NCBI RefSeq assembly: GCF_016907695.1
Contig: NZ_JAFBCK010000001.1
Span: 2,294,001 to 2,358,000 of the forward strand
Source of the DNA: Actinokineospora baliensis
GTDB lineage: Bacteria; Actinomycetota; Actinomycetes; Mycobacteriales; Pseudonocardiaceae
Direction: 5' to 3'
DNA length: 64,000 nucleotides
Shown: positions 7,852 through 15,422 of the stretch, piece by piece
How the letters are laid out: each line of letters begins with the position of its first letter
Position numbering within the stretch: position 1 is the first letter of the stretch
Made by a program: the position numbers and the translations under genes
The notes under the pieces: model-generated
Seen by the model: only the letters and a program-made list of their open reading frames with translations
Told to the model about the DNA's origin: nothing
Database searches by the model: none

Positions 7852-8667
7852 CTATGCGTACACTCGATCGCGGATATTCATGGTCGCCCCGTCGAAATCA
7901 AGTTCGACGTAAGTCTGTCCGGAAGGGTCCGCTTTCCCGCCCCTGTTCTTCACGGTGGAGACACAGAGAGCATCCGGGTTGAAGTCATCGCCAGGCTTGC
8001 GAAACAACGTCAATACCGTTTCAGGTACGCGGGTGATCTGGCCCTTGACGCCACTGAGAGGGATGGGTTTCGCAGAGTCATTGAAGGGGCCGGTGACGTG
8101 ATGCAGCCCGACCACGCACGCTTCGGTCTCCCGTGCCATCGTGTGCAGGTAGTCCATTAGGCTTTCCAGACCTGCGAATGGATCATCGTCGCCATTGGGC
8201 CGGTCCAAGCGGACGTTGGTCACGTTGTCGACGATGATCAGGTCCGGATACTCCCCGTAGACTTCCTCGTATGCCTCAAGTTGACCTTCGATGACATCGA
8301 GTGTCGGGCTCGCCGAGTAGTGCATCCGGATCGGAAGACCGGTCAAATGCTTGCGGACCTCATCCAGACGGTCTTCGAGAATGACTGCGGCCGATCGTTC
8401 CTGCGTCCAGCCTGTCTTGATGGAGATACAACGCTTCAACTGCTCGAACGCGTCGGAATCGGCCGAAAAGTACATACACGTAGCTCTTGACTTCAAGGCC
8501 AACGTGAGGGTGAATCCGGACTTTCCCGTCCCCGGTCCAGCAGGTACGAGAACGAGTTGTCCCCGCCGGAAATGCGTTCCCGAGTCGGCAAGACTCTGGT
8601 AGACGGTGGGCAGCGGTTCTCCGGCCGCACCCCTGATGCGTTTGCTCTGGATCAGAGAGTGGATCAA
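7852..8667 (-). CDS. DnaB/RecA-fold replicative helicase or ATPase
   Basis: A 271-residue P-loop ATPase. Walker A is AGPGTGKS (residues 43-50); Walker B is DLIIVDNVTNV; a GLHH motif after the helicase core and VSTVKNRGG near the C-terminus fit the DnaB/gp4-type RecA fold. It lacks the DnaB N-terminal domain, as many phage helicases do. It presumably works with the primase and polymerase downstream. I chose TTG at 8667 because GGGAG precedes it; the frame stays open upstream to 8799, but that part overlaps the previous gene and the operator site. Confidence 0.85.
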   Translation of the reverse strand: MIHSLIQSKRIRGAAGEPLPTVYQSLADSGTHFRRGQLVLVPAGPGTGKSGFTLTLALKSRATCMYFSADSDAFEQLKRCISIKTGWTQERSAAVILEDRLDEVRKHLTGLPIRMHYSASPTLDVIEGQLEAYEEVYGEYPDLIIVDNVTNVRLDRPNGDDDPFAGLESLMDYLHTMARETEACVVGLHHVTGPFNDSAKPIPLSGVKGQITRVPETVLTLFRKPGDDFNPDALCVSTVKNRGGKADPSGQTYVELDFDGATMNIRDRVYA

Positions 8668-8685
8668 GACCTCCCAACGTCGCAG

Positions 8686-8703
8686 ATTGTCCGAAGTGCA
8701 GTT
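8686..8703 (-). promoter_or_regulatory. Operator-like 18-bp repeat, copy 3
   Basis: Minus-strand AACTGCACTTCGGACAAT, matching the consensus at 16 of 18 positions. It lies in the gap between the stop of the 102-aa gene and the helicase start codon, in the same orientation as the other copies. Confidence 0.65.
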
Positions 8704-8725
8704 CTGGTGCGCCGAAAAGAACTGG

Positions 8726-9034
8726 CTACTCGTAAACTGTGATTGACTTGATCCTCGGAAACACCTCGTAGAGGTCTCCGTCCCACTCGGTCCCGTCATA
8801 GGAGCTGTAGTAGCCGTTAACGCGGAAGTAGCGCACCGGCCCGTCCTCGGGGAGCACGCGGAACACCAGGTGTGCGTGGCTCCCCTGGTCCTCTCCGCCC
8901 ACGTTCTCCACCACCGTCACGACACCCAGGCCCGGGACGGGCTCGTCGGCCTCGGCCTCGTAGTCCCAGAACTTCCAGCCGTCGTCCTTGGGGGCGTGTG
9001 CTCGGAGAAACGTCGCGATGTCGTGCGCTGTCAT
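8726..9034 (-). CDS. Hypothetical phage protein (102 aa)
   Basis: A 102-residue acidic protein with an N-terminal helix (MTAHDIATFLRAHAP) and a beta-rich body containing LGVVTVVENVGGEDQGSHAHLVFRV and RYFRVNGYYSSYDG. The C-terminal half resembles that of the next gene upstream (9055-9381: strands ending KSVTYYD versus KSITVYE), so the two may be diverged paralogues. No named family. A GTG three codons upstream is an alternative start. Likely cytosolic. Confidence 0.72.
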   Translation of the reverse strand: MTAHDIATFLRAHAPKDDGWKFWDYEAEADEPVPGLGVVTVVENVGGEDQGSHAHLVFRVLPEDGPVRYFRVNGYYSSYDGTEWDGDLYEVFPRIKSITVYE

Positions 9035-9054
9035 CGTGTGCACGGGGGCTCTTC

Positions 9055-9381
9055 TCAGTCGTAGTAGGTGACGGACTTGGTCTTCGCTACGACCTCGGTG
9101 AAAGGCCCGTTGAAGTCCATGCCGCCGTAGCTGTCGATGGTTCCCGTCTTGCGGTAGTGCTTGCCGTCGATCTGAAAGACGATCCAGATCCCGGCCGCGG
9201 CGTCGATCCGATCGCCGTACTCGGCGCCCTGCGCGACCTTGGTGATGGCCGTGCCATCCGGCGAGGTCACGACCTCGCCGATGGAGAAGTAGCGCGTCCA
9301 ACGCCACCACGACGCCGTTTCGAGCACAGCATCTTCGATCGAGCTGTCGGGAATCAGTTGCCGACAGGTGTCACAGAGCAC
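9055..9381 (-). CDS. Hypothetical phage protein (about 108 aa)
   Basis: A protein with an N-terminal CDTC pair and a beta-rich body (FSIGEVVTSPDGTAITKV, IWIVFQIDGKHYRKTGTIDSYGG) ending in KTKSVTYYD. The SYGGMDFNGPFTEV stretch resembles the YSSYDGTEWDGDLYEV stretch of the following gene, pointing to duplication. GTG at 9381 overlaps the end of the upstream gene by a few bases; an ATG at 9429 has no ribosome site and would overlap more. Function unknown. Confidence 0.65.
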   Translation of the reverse strand: MLCDTCRQLIPDSSIEDAVLETASWWRWTRYFSIGEVVTSPDGTAITKVAQGAEYGDRIDAAAGIWIVFQIDGKHYRKTGTIDSYGGMDFNGPFTEVVAKTKSVTYYD

Positions 9382-9383
9382 GG

Positions 9384-10151
9384 TTAGTGTCCAATCAGGA
9401 TCAACTTGTGTCCGTTCGCCTTGTGCCATTTCACGTAGTCGACGTCCGGCGCGCGGAAGACGTCATAGTGCTCGACCAAGAATCGAGCCGACCACCCTCT
9501 TGTGAGGCTGGTGATCGTCCGCCGCAAGGCCCAGGCGTAGGCAGCTCTCGGCGACTGGCGGTATCCACTGGGGATGATCAACCGTTCCAATGCTGTCGCA
9601 TAGACCTCCTCCCGGTAGAGCCGGACCTGGTCGGCAAACGAAAGCGCCCGGACCTTGGACATGTCGATCGCGACCGAGGCGCCGTCGACGAGTACCGACT
9701 CATAGAGCGGCCTGTCGCCGTAAGCGACGCTGGCATGGATCGAGTCGTGGTCGTAGCGACGGGTGACAGCGTCTGCGAAGAAGTCCGGCGCGTCCTGGTC
9801 GAGCTTCACCCGCTTCCGGCCGTGCTCGGACGACCAGACGCGGTACAACATCCTGTGCAAGCTGGGAATCAACTGTGCGCCAACGCCTTTCAGGCGCATC
9901 GCATCCATGATGTGCTTCTCCCAGGAGCCGTTCTCCAACTCCCAGTACGAGTGCGAGACCTTGATCGTGTATAGCTCGTCGCGGGTCGCGTGACGATCCG
10001 TTCCCTCGGGAATCCAGTCCGCGAACGCTGGATCCCAGTAGGACTCTGCCGCGGCTTGCGGGTCTGGGCTGAACACGTCCAGGTCCTTGGGGGTTCTGTC
10101 CGACAGGCCCATGCCTTGCAGGGCCGTCGATCCGATTACCAGGCGTCTCAC
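9384..10151 (-). CDS. Nucleotidyltransferase-fold-like phage protein
   Basis: A 255-residue protein beginning with VIGSTALQGMGLSDRTPKDLDVFS, which has the GS-x(n)-D-x-D layout of the nucleotidyltransferase (Pol beta-like) fold: the GS pair and the DLD metal-binding aspartates. The rest is mainly helical (LRRTITSLTRGWSARF) and not diagnostic. Such proteins modify nucleotides, tRNA or proteins; the target is unknown. GTG at 10151 is chosen because GAGGG lies just upstream and it overlaps the stop of a mini-ORF; ATG at 10169 is possible. It starts the segment downstream of operator copy 2. Confidence 0.65.
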   Translation of the reverse strand: MRRLVIGSTALQGMGLSDRTPKDLDVFSPDPQAAAESYWDPAFADWIPEGTDRHATRDELYTIKVSHSYWELENGSWEKHIMDAMRLKGVGAQLIPSLHRMLYRVWSSEHGRKRVKLDQDAPDFFADAVTRRYDHDSIHASVAYGDRPLYESVLVDGASVAIDMSKVRALSFADQVRLYREEVYATALERLIIPSGYRQSPRAAYAWALRRTITSLTRGWSARFLVEHYDVFRAPDVDYVKWHKANGHKLILIGH

Positions 10152-10255
10152 GTGGCCCTCGGGGACCATGCCTCATGGGCTCTTGGGAGCGCCGTACCCG
10201 AGTCAGCCGTCCGGCCCTCGATCGGCAACGCGCTAGGCGGCGATGACGCGGCCAT
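10148..10255 (-). CDS. Possible 35-aa leader ORF
   Basis: An ATG frame of 35 codons (MAASSPPSALPIEGR...) whose TGA overlaps the GTG start of the nucleotidyltransferase-like gene. Upstream AAGG is only one base from the ATG, so the ribosome site is doubtful. It may be a translated leader that couples to the next gene, or chance. Confidence 0.25.
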   Translation of the reverse strand: MAASSPPSALPIEGRTADSGTALPRAHEAWSPRAT

Positions 10256-10278
10256 ACCTTGCAACTCAACTTCCCATC

Positions 10279-10296
10279 TCTGTCCGAAGTGCAGTT
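10279..10296 (-). promoter_or_regulatory. Operator-like 18-bp repeat, copy 2
   Basis: Minus-strand AACTGCACTTCGGACAGA, a perfect match to the AACTGYACTTCGGACAGA consensus. It directly abuts the TAA stop of the Cas4/RecB-like nuclease gene and precedes the nucleotidyltransferase-like gene by about 130 bases. Confidence 0.7.
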
Positions 10297-11103
10297 TTAG
10301 ACGGCGAAAGGACATGCGGAACTCACCGAGCACCGTCCACATGAGGCGGGATCCGGGCGAGGCGTCCAATCCTCTGCGGTGATGGCGGCATCGAGTTCGC
10401 CGAACATCTCCGTCAGTCGCGGCTTCGTCCACTCCTTCAGGTCGTAGGGGAAGGTGGCCTTCCCACTCTGAGCCATCCAGTAGTCCCCGAAGCGGGCCTC
10501 GTGGTCGTAGACCTCCTCGATCGCGAGGGCGTAGACGCCGAGTTGAAAGGGGTCTCCTGGCAGACGTCCGGTCTTGGCGTCACGGACGGTGAGACTCGTC
10601 CGCCGGGGGTGCTTGTAAACGTTGTCGATGTACCCCCGTACCCACACCCCGCCAAGTTCGATCACGAAGCCGAGTTCGACGGCTAGCGTGCCATCCGGGG
10701 TCACCCAGGGCGTTTCTTCCGCCCCCGCTCCCTCGCAGTACGACAGGTACCGCGCGACCTGCTCCAGCCCGAGGCCGTAGCGGCGTTCGATGTCACGTTC
10801 TCCGTCGTACGGTCCGGAGCGGGACCAGAACGACAGGTTTGGGGTATGGGCGGTACTGGCGTTCACCTCGGCCGCGTATGACTCACGGAAGACGTCCTGC
10901 GCTTGGTCCACCGTGAGGAGTCGGCCGGACCGCTCATACGCCTCGATCGCGGCATGTACGGCGGTGCCCTGGGGCAGCCAGGCCGCGGGCCGCTGCCAAG
11001 CCTTGACTACGCGGCTGAGGTAGTAGGCGTGTGGACACTCACCGAAGTACTGCCGGTACTGAGATACGGATCTGTAGTGGACGGTGGACGGAGCGTCAGC
11101 CAT
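10297..11103 (-). CDS. PD-(D/E)XK exonuclease, RecB/Cas4-like
   Basis: A 268-residue nuclease. The N-terminal CPHAYYLSRV with a later CGRCSVSSACPF supplies the four cysteines of a Cas4/AddB-type iron-sulphur cluster. The nuclease core reads GTAVHAAIEAYE (motif with His), GYIDNVY (Asp), and VRDAKTGRLP (D-x-K), followed by FQLGVYALAIE. In phages this family provides 5'-3' exonuclease for recombination or end processing. ATG at 11103 follows a strong AGGAGG. It stands upstream of the helicase and polymerase functions in the same operon. Confidence 0.9.
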   Translation of the reverse strand: MADAPSTVHYRSVSQYRQYFGECPHAYYLSRVVKAWQRPAAWLPQGTAVHAAIEAYERSGRLLTVDQAQDVFRESYAAEVNASTAHTPNLSFWSRSGPYDGERDIERRYGLGLEQVARYLSYCEGAGAEETPWVTPDGTLAVELGFVIELGGVWVRGYIDNVYKHPRRTSLTVRDAKTGRLPGDPFQLGVYALAIEEVYDHEARFGDYWMAQSGKATFPYDLKEWTKPRLTEMFGELDAAITAEDWTPRPDPASCGRCSVSSACPFAV

Positions 11104-11468
11104 ACCTTTCCTCCTGAGTCGGCAGGGGTCCTCGCTTCCGGGATTGTCGGGCTCGATCTGCACTCGTGGGCCACGTGCGGGCCGGGACATCCCTGGAAGA
11201 CCGCGTAAGTGGTCATCCTGGCTCGACCGTGGAGCATGTCCGGGTCCTCGATCTCCACGGTGGTGTTCACGTGGTGGCAGCGCGTAGCGAGCACTGCCGC
11301 GACCGGCCGATAGACCAGATCGTCCACTTTGACCTGGACACTGGCGTAGACCCTGAGCACCAATCCAAGGGCTTCGACAGGCAGGAGAACCGCAGAGAGG
11401 TAGGGCACGTTCGCGGCAACCACGCCGCCGGTCAGATGCAGCAACGGTAACTCCCCCAGTGCAGGCAT
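11007..11468 (-). CDS. Hypothetical phage protein, end uncertain
   Basis: The 386-base gap upstream of the nuclease gene holds one open frame with good third-position GC: a beta-rich protein reading VVAANVPYLSAVLLPVEA, VQVKVDDLVYRPVAAVLATRC and VEIEDPDMLHGRARMTTYAVF. The frame runs on through the nuclease ribosome site and overlaps that gene by 97 bases, and the last 40 residues look like low-complexity read-through, so either the overlap is real or the gene is frameshifted near 11,150. The start ATG has no clear ribosome site. No family recognised. Confidence 0.45.
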   Translation of the reverse strand: MPALGELPLLHLTGGVVAANVPYLSAVLLPVEALGLVLRVYASVQVKVDDLVYRPVAAVLATRCHHVNTTVEIEDPDMLHGRARMTTYAVFQGCPGPHVAHECRSSPTIPEARTPADSGGKVWLTLRPPSTTDPYLSTGSTSVSVHTPTTSAA

Positions 11469-11490
11469 ACGGCCTGCGGTCACGCGCGGG

Positions 11491-12084
11491 CTAGGGCTTG
11501 GTGACCCTCCGTGCCCTTTTGATCGCTTCCTGTGGTAGGCGCCAAAGCCCCCTGTCCTCATCGGTCACGGTGGTGTGTTCGTTAACTCGGATCACCAAGT
11601 CGGCGTCGGCAGGCTCGCGCCGTACGTAGTCCCATCCCCCGCTGGCGAGGCCGGGTTTGGCCGGGAACGCGGGGTCGAACTCCACGACGATGCGGTTGTC
11701 ACGGAGGCTTTCGTGGAAGGAGTTCAGCCGGTCGAGCTGGTTGTCCGAGAGTTGGTCGACCCCGCAGACGGCAAAAAGCAGGTGCTCGGTAACCCTCTTA
11801 TAGTGTGCGGCGACCTTGAACCTAGGGTCCATGGTCTTCCACGGAAAGTATTCCATGGCTTTCTCGCGTGGCTTCCTGAACTGGCCTCCATTATTACGAT
11901 GCCAGCTCACGGCCGACTTGCTCACCCCGTACTGGGCCGCGATAGCCTCGATTGTGAGACCTTGTTTCATCAATTGATCGACAAGCGCCGCCGTGAGTCC
12001 ACTGCGTCTGCCGTAGGAAATTCCGTCATTGGTCGAATGGCTTGTTGATATGGATGTCGTCATGTCATCGTCGCCTGCACTCAC
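11491..12084 (-). CDS. HTH DNA-binding phage protein
   Basis: A 197-residue protein with a helix-turn-helix at about residues 30-65 (GLTAALVDQLMKQGLTIEAIAAQYGVSKSAVSWHR shows a helix, turn and recognition helix). The C-terminal half (VCGVDQLSDNQLDRLNSFHESLRDN...WDYVRREPADADLVIRV) is not recognised. It likely binds phage DNA as a regulator. GTG at 12084 follows GAGG with normal spacing; ATG at 12063 is the alternative. It sits just downstream of the Lsr2-like gene, separated by a strong hairpin. Confidence 0.72.
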   Translation of the reverse strand: MSAGDDDMTTSISTSHSTNDGISYGRRSGLTAALVDQLMKQGLTIEAIAAQYGVSKSAVSWHRNNGGQFRKPREKAMEYFPWKTMDPRFKVAAHYKRVTEHLLFAVCGVDQLSDNQLDRLNSFHESLRDNRIVVEFDPAFPAKPGLASGGWDYVRREPADADLVIRVNEHTTVTDEDRGLWRLPQEAIKRARRVTKP

Positions 12085-12160
12085 TTGTATCACCTCGGAC
12101 AGAGACGGTACGCGGGCACCTGGACAGGGTCAACGTGTCCGACGTCCAGTCCGGTGGGGG

Positions 12161-12199
12161 AGGCCAGGCGTACGTCCCCACAGGTCGTACGCCTGGCCT
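12161..12199 (-). terminator. Strong hairpin after lsr2-like gene
   Basis: A perfect 14-bp stem (AGGCCAGGCGTACG and its complement) with an 11-base loop, 44 bases after the Lsr2 stop codon. There is no U-run, which is usual for actinobacterial terminators. Confidence 0.7.
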
Positions 12200-12242
12200 T
12201 GGCTCCGCCCCAAGCCCTTCTTACCCGCGCTCGGGCGACCGC

Positions 12243-12833
12243 CTAGACGGCCGCCTTCTTGGCCCTGCCAGTCCGACGGGGTGCCGCCGGAGCCGCCGTC
12301 GCGACGAGCTCGTCCATGACGGGGGCCTTGGACCGGGCCGTCCTCGGTGCCGAGCGGGTCGACTTCCTCGCCCGCCTCCTGGGTGCGGTCTCGGTGTCGG
12401 CTGCGTCGACGGAAGCGAAGTCGGGAGCGTCCGGCGCCTGCTCAGGAGCAGCGGCCTGGGTGTCGACGTCCAGGTCAGGCGCGCCGTTGGCGGTGGCCTG
12501 CTCGTAGGCGTTCACGATGTCGAGCGGGATGCGCCCCCGGTCCGCCAACGTGTATCCGTTCTGCTGAGCCCAGGCACGGATACGGCGGTTGCGCTCCTTG
12601 TTGACGCCGATGGGCGCCGCCGCGGCGCTGGCGCCGCCCCGGGTGGGCAGTCGCCGACCGCCGGAGCGGCGAGCGCTCGTGACGAACTTCGCCAGGGCCT
12701 CGCGCAGCTCCTCTGCGTGGGCCTGCGACAGGTCGATGGCGTAGGTGACTCCATCAAGGCCGAACTCGATTGTTTCGTCCGCGATCGAACCATCGACGTC
12801 GTCCACCAGGGTGATGGTGACCTTCTGAGCCAT
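12243..12833 (-). CDS. lsr2: Lsr2-family nucleoid-associated protein with long C-terminal tail
   Basis: Lsr2 bridges DNA and silences AT-rich foreign genes in actinobacteria; phage copies can interfere with or mimic the host protein. Residues 1-60 are the dimerisation domain (MAQKVTITLVDDVDG, ITEFGLDG-like strands). Residues 78-112 are the DNA-binding domain: NRRIRAWAQQNGY, then ADRGRIP with the RGR minor-groove hook. Canonical Lsr2 stops near 112 residues; this one continues for about 80 more, first acidic and then rich in Arg/Pro/Ala/Lys. The ATG start is unambiguous. Confidence 0.93.
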   Translation of the reverse strand: MAQKVTITLVDDVDGSIADETIEFGLDGVTYAIDLSQAHAEELREALAKFVTSARRSGGRRLPTRGGASAAAAPIGVNKERNRRIRAWAQQNGYTLADRGRIPLDIVNAYEQATANGAPDLDVDTQAAAPEQAPDAPDFASVDAADTETAPRRRARKSTRSAPRTARSKAPVMDELVATAAPAAPRRTGRAKKAAV

Positions 12834-12868
12834 TGCTTTCTCCAATGTGGGTTGAACAAGGACCGCCA

Positions 12869-12892
12869 CGCACCTGATGCAAGTCAGGTGCG
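12869..12892 (-). terminator. Hairpin between 68-aa gene and lsr2
   Basis: Perfect 9-bp stem CGCACCTGA/TCAGGTGCG with a 6-base loop in the 220-base spacer downstream of the 13,055-13,261 gene. The remainder of the spacer shows no convincing gene. Confidence 0.6.
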
Positions 12893-13054
12893 CGACGGAA
12901 AGGGTTCAATCCTCTCGCCTCTGCGGCTGCGTCGGTGTCGTCAGCGGGGCACCAGACAGACACATGGGCAGCATCAAGGGCACGGCGTACAGGCGCGAAC
13001 GATTCGTGACACCGGACAAGGATAGTGATTGGGCTAGCCGGAATTGGGTGAAGG

Positions 13055-13261
13055 CTAATGCCTTCTCACCAATGGGCATCGCATGAACCGGGCTCCGCTG
13101 GACTCGACGCGCGCCGGAATCTCGAACTGGACCCAGTCGACGTTGTTCCTGCCGGTGACGCGGACGACACCGGCCGGGGAGAGGTCGACTGTTCGACCGT
13201 CCGACAGCGTCATCGTCACCCCACCTACCCCACTCGCGTCCCCAGGTTCACCGACCACCAT
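13055..13261 (-). CDS. Hypothetical phage protein (68 aa)
   Basis: A 68-residue protein with a strand-rich core: VTMTLSDGRTVDLSPAGVV, then VTGRNNVDWVQFEIPARV. The ATG is preceded by GGAGG at good spacing. Similar small beta-barrel-like proteins are common in actinophage early arms, but I cannot name a family. Nothing indicates membrane or secretion. Confidence 0.65.
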   Translation of the reverse strand: MVVGEPGDASGVGGVTMTLSDGRTVDLSPAGVVRVTGRNNVDWVQFEIPARVESSGARFMRCPLVRRH

Positions 13262-13317
13262 AGATCAAACCTCCCGAGGATGTGGCGCCCCCTGGGCGTC
13301 TTGTCGTCACGGGTGCC

Positions 13318-13752
13318 CTACTTCCACGCTCGTGCGAGGCGAACGGCAACGTACGTCGCGAAGGCAGTGCGTGAGGACGGGTGCATCGACGCGGTCAGGT
13401 ACTCCAAGCGCTTGATGGCGAGCTCGACCGGATCCTCACGCTTGGCGGCCCGTTCTCGGGCGTCGAGGCCCAACTGCAGCTCTGCGGCGCGGGTCTTGGC
13501 CGATAGCTGGTCTCGCAGCTCTTCGTCCTCGGATCGGTCACCCGTGTAGCCCGGTCGACCGTGGAGGTAGGTGCCGCCGTCATCGTCCCGCGTCACGCGT
13601 GCGTTGTAGACGGCGCCGACTGCGTAGGACCCCGCAGCCTTGAAGTACCTGCCCTCTCCGTTGGGAGAGAGCCAGTAGTGGACTCGCTTGTTCTGGTGGA
13701 CCCGGACTCCGCCGAACACCCACCGCTCTTGGGTTGGCTCCTTGTTTTCCAT
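13318..13752 (-). CDS. Hypothetical phage protein (144 aa)
   Basis: A 144-residue basic protein. The N-terminal half is beta-rich (RWVFGGVRVHQNKRVHYWLS, YFKAAGSYAVGAVYNARV), suggesting a small barrel; the C-terminal half is a long charged helix (RDQLSAKTRAAELQLGLDARERAA) that could form a coiled coil. ATG at 13752 follows AAAGG. It may be a nucleic-acid-binding protein, which is inference from charge and shape only. Confidence 0.65.
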   Translation of the reverse strand: MENKEPTQERWVFGGVRVHQNKRVHYWLSPNGEGRYFKAAGSYAVGAVYNARVTRDDDGGTYLHGRPGYTGDRSEDEELRDQLSAKTRAAELQLGLDARERAAKREDPVELAIKRLEYLTASMHPSSRTAFATYVAVRLARAWK

Positions 13753-13779
13753 GCCAAGCCTTTCTAGTTGGGGACGGAC

Positions 13780-13801
13780 GGACACGGCCTTGGCCATGTC
13801 C
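13780..13801 (-). terminator. Hairpin downstream of 190-aa gene
   Basis: 10-bp stem GGACACGGCC/GGCCATGTCC with one mismatch and a TT loop, right after the stop of the 13,814-14,386 gene. Its sequence is related to the two hairpin repeats at 14,410 and 16,145. Confidence 0.6.
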
Positions 13802-13813
13802 TACCGACTCCGA

Positions 13814-14386
13814 CTAGCGAGTACCCCCAACCAGGCGCGCGATCTTCAATGCGAGAGCCAGGGGTACGTTCTTCAGCTCGATGGTGTTGAGGTTCGAGCC
13901 GTCCCGGTCCACAGTCCACGTGCCACCAGGAACCCGTGCGTCGGCGTAATGAGAGAGCCGCCGGTCAGCGACTCTGGCTCCAGGAAGCTGGCGAGCGAGG
14001 TTGTCGAGCGCGCGTGTCCGCCGGTCGGTCTCGTCAATGTCCCGGTTGAGGCGGTCGATCACATTGTCGAGCGCGACCCGGTAGTCGGGGAGAAGCCTCC
14101 GATGGATCTCCCGAACGATGACTTTTGGGTCTCGCCCGTAGTACACGCCGATGCTCACAGTGTCGACATGTCCCAGTTGGGAGAAGGTCGATTGCGGGTA
14201 GGCGCCCTCGAACACGAGCCGATCGTTGATCTTCTCATCGAATCGAACCTTGATCTTCATGTTCTCCGGGCCGTCGATGTAGATCAGGTGCTCATGTCCC
14301 CGCCCGAGGTTCAACCGCCATCCCGCGCCCAAAGCAAGCACAACAGTGCCAGCGGCACTTCTTAGTCGTTCGGTCTTTGTGTCCAC
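13814..14386 (-). CDS. Hypothetical phage protein (190 aa)
   Basis: A 190-residue protein with an N-terminal beta-rich domain (VVLALGAGWRLNLGRGHEHLIYIDG, IKVRFDEKI) and a helical middle (VIVREIHRRLLPDYRVALDNVIDRLNRDI). The GTG start is chosen for the AAGGAA ribosome site seven bases upstream; an extension to 14428 would run into the upstream hairpin. No family is recognised. It lies in the series of single genes separated by hairpins. Confidence 0.65.
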   Translation of the reverse strand: MDTKTERLRSAAGTVVLALGAGWRLNLGRGHEHLIYIDGPENMKIKVRFDEKINDRLVFEGAYPQSTFSQLGHVDTVSIGVYYGRDPKVIVREIHRRLLPDYRVALDNVIDRLNRDIDETDRRTRALDNLARQLPGARVADRRLSHYADARVPGGTWTVDRDGSNLNTIELKNVPLALALKIARLVGGTR

Positions 14387-14409
14387 GTCATTCCTTCCGC
14401 TGGGCATGT

Positions 14410-14445
14410 ACGGCGCAGGCACGGCCACGGCCGTGCCTCACCGAA
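14410..14445 (-). repeat. Hairpin repeat copy A (terminator-like)
   Basis: 36-bp element containing GGCACGGC/GCCGTGCC, 33 of 36 identical to the copy at 16145. Two of the three differences form one base pair (C-G here, T-A there), so the stem is conserved by compensation. It follows the stop of the 14,457-14,753 gene. Confidence 0.75.
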
Positions 14446-14456
14446 CAGGACAAGCG

Positions 14457-14753
14457 TCATGGAGACTCAAGGGCCATGCCGATAGCTGGCCAGAAGATGC
14501 GGTCGTAGTCGTTGCTCGCGAGTTCCTGTGCGAGGTACCAGGCCGCGGAGCCTTGGCGCGCCCACTTGACGACCGTTGACAGGAAGTCTTTCAACGCGCG
14601 GGAGCCCCCGAAGAGGTAAACTTTCCGGCCCTGAGCGGTCAGGATCTCCTCATTGTCCAGCCACATCAGCAAGAGGTCGGTGACGTACTGCTCCCGGGCA
14701 CTGAGCGTGGGTGGGCGGGGGATGTCGGGCACCGATAAGCCGAGTGCGGTCAT
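14457..14753 (-). CDS. Hypothetical phage protein (98 aa)
   Basis: A 98-residue, mostly helical protein (REQYVTDLLLMWLDNEEIL, ALKDFLSTVVKWARQ, AAWYLAQELASNDYDRIFW). ATG at 14753 follows GAAAGGAT. The composition is that of a soluble small helical bundle; no family recognised. It is followed by hairpin repeat A. Confidence 0.68.
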   Translation of the reverse strand: MTALGLSVPDIPRPPTLSAREQYVTDLLLMWLDNEEILTAQGRKVYLFGGSRALKDFLSTVVKWARQGSAAWYLAQELASNDYDRIFWPAIGMALESP

Positions 14754-14790
14754 CGACCCAATCCTTTCGTATCCGTTCGGGAGAGTGGCA

Positions 14791-15327
14791 TCACTCGTAG
14801 GTTCTGAGAACCGCGACCTCGCCACCAAGGCCCTTGACGAGCAGGTAGTCGGACGTCTCCGCGTAGCTCTGCCAATCGAAGGTCAGAGGCAGGACATTCG
14901 CGCAATACACCTTGTAGACCTCGGGGTAGAGTTCCTCGAACTCCGACAGAGCCCAATCCTCGACGCTGCCGAACTCTCCCACGTATGCATCGTCGAACGC
15001 GGCGATGCGCTCTTCTACAAGCTCGTCGGCATCATGGTTGAGCCATGCAGCCATGACTGCGCCATGCTCCGAGATCGCGGCACCCACGGCGACCACCTCC
15101 CGAAGGCTTGCGTACTCACCTACGTCGTAGCCGCAGAATCCCTCGTGGTCGTGAATCGCCCACTCTTCCGCAGGTCCCGACACGCTCCGTGAACTGGCTA
15201 GCAGCTCCTGAACGCCTGTCATCAACTCATCGAATTCGGTGGTCTGGTCGATCTCAAACCATCGTCCGTGATAGTAGCCATCGTTGTAATCGGACAACGA
15301 CGCGACATAGATTCGTGGTGGCGTCAT
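14791..15327 (-). CDS. ardA: ArdA-like antirestriction protein
   Basis: ArdA proteins are acidic DNA mimics that inhibit type I restriction-modification enzymes. The 178-residue product starts with PRIYVASLSDYNDGYYHGRWFEID, and continues with EEWAIHDHEGFCGYDVGEYASL and FDDAYVGEFGSVEDWA, all hallmark ArdA segments in the right order, and is strongly acidic throughout. Length matches the family (165-180 aa). It lies in the accessory early cluster and is expected to be made early after DNA entry. Together with the methyltransferase it forms the phage's visible anti-restriction equipment. Confidence 0.92.
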   Translation of the reverse strand: MTPPRIYVASLSDYNDGYYHGRWFEIDQTTEFDELMTGVQELLASSRSVSGPAEEWAIHDHEGFCGYDVGEYASLREVVAVGAAISEHGAVMAAWLNHDADELVEERIAAFDDAYVGEFGSVEDWALSEFEELYPEVYKVYCANVLPLTFDWQSYAETSDYLLVKGLGGEVAVLRTYE

Positions 15328-15364
15328 TTCAAGACTCTCTCTAGGTTGGTCATCACACAGAGCC

Positions 15365-15392
15365 GTGTACGGACATCGGAGTGCCCGTACAC
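15365..15392 (-). terminator. Hairpin upstream of ardA, after 79-aa gene
   Basis: 8-bp perfect stem GTGTACGG/CCGTACAC with a 12-base loop between the stop of the 15,423-15,662 gene and ardA. It may end transcription from upstream or set the level of ardA mRNA. Confidence 0.55.
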
Positions 15393-15422
15393 CACTCAAT
15401 GCGGTGGCCGCTCTCGAATCAC

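Noticed and set aside
12877..13086. Rightward 69-aa frame in the spacer upstream of lsr2
   Set aside because: No ribosome site at the start, it runs across a hairpin, and its composition is not gene-like; considered chance.
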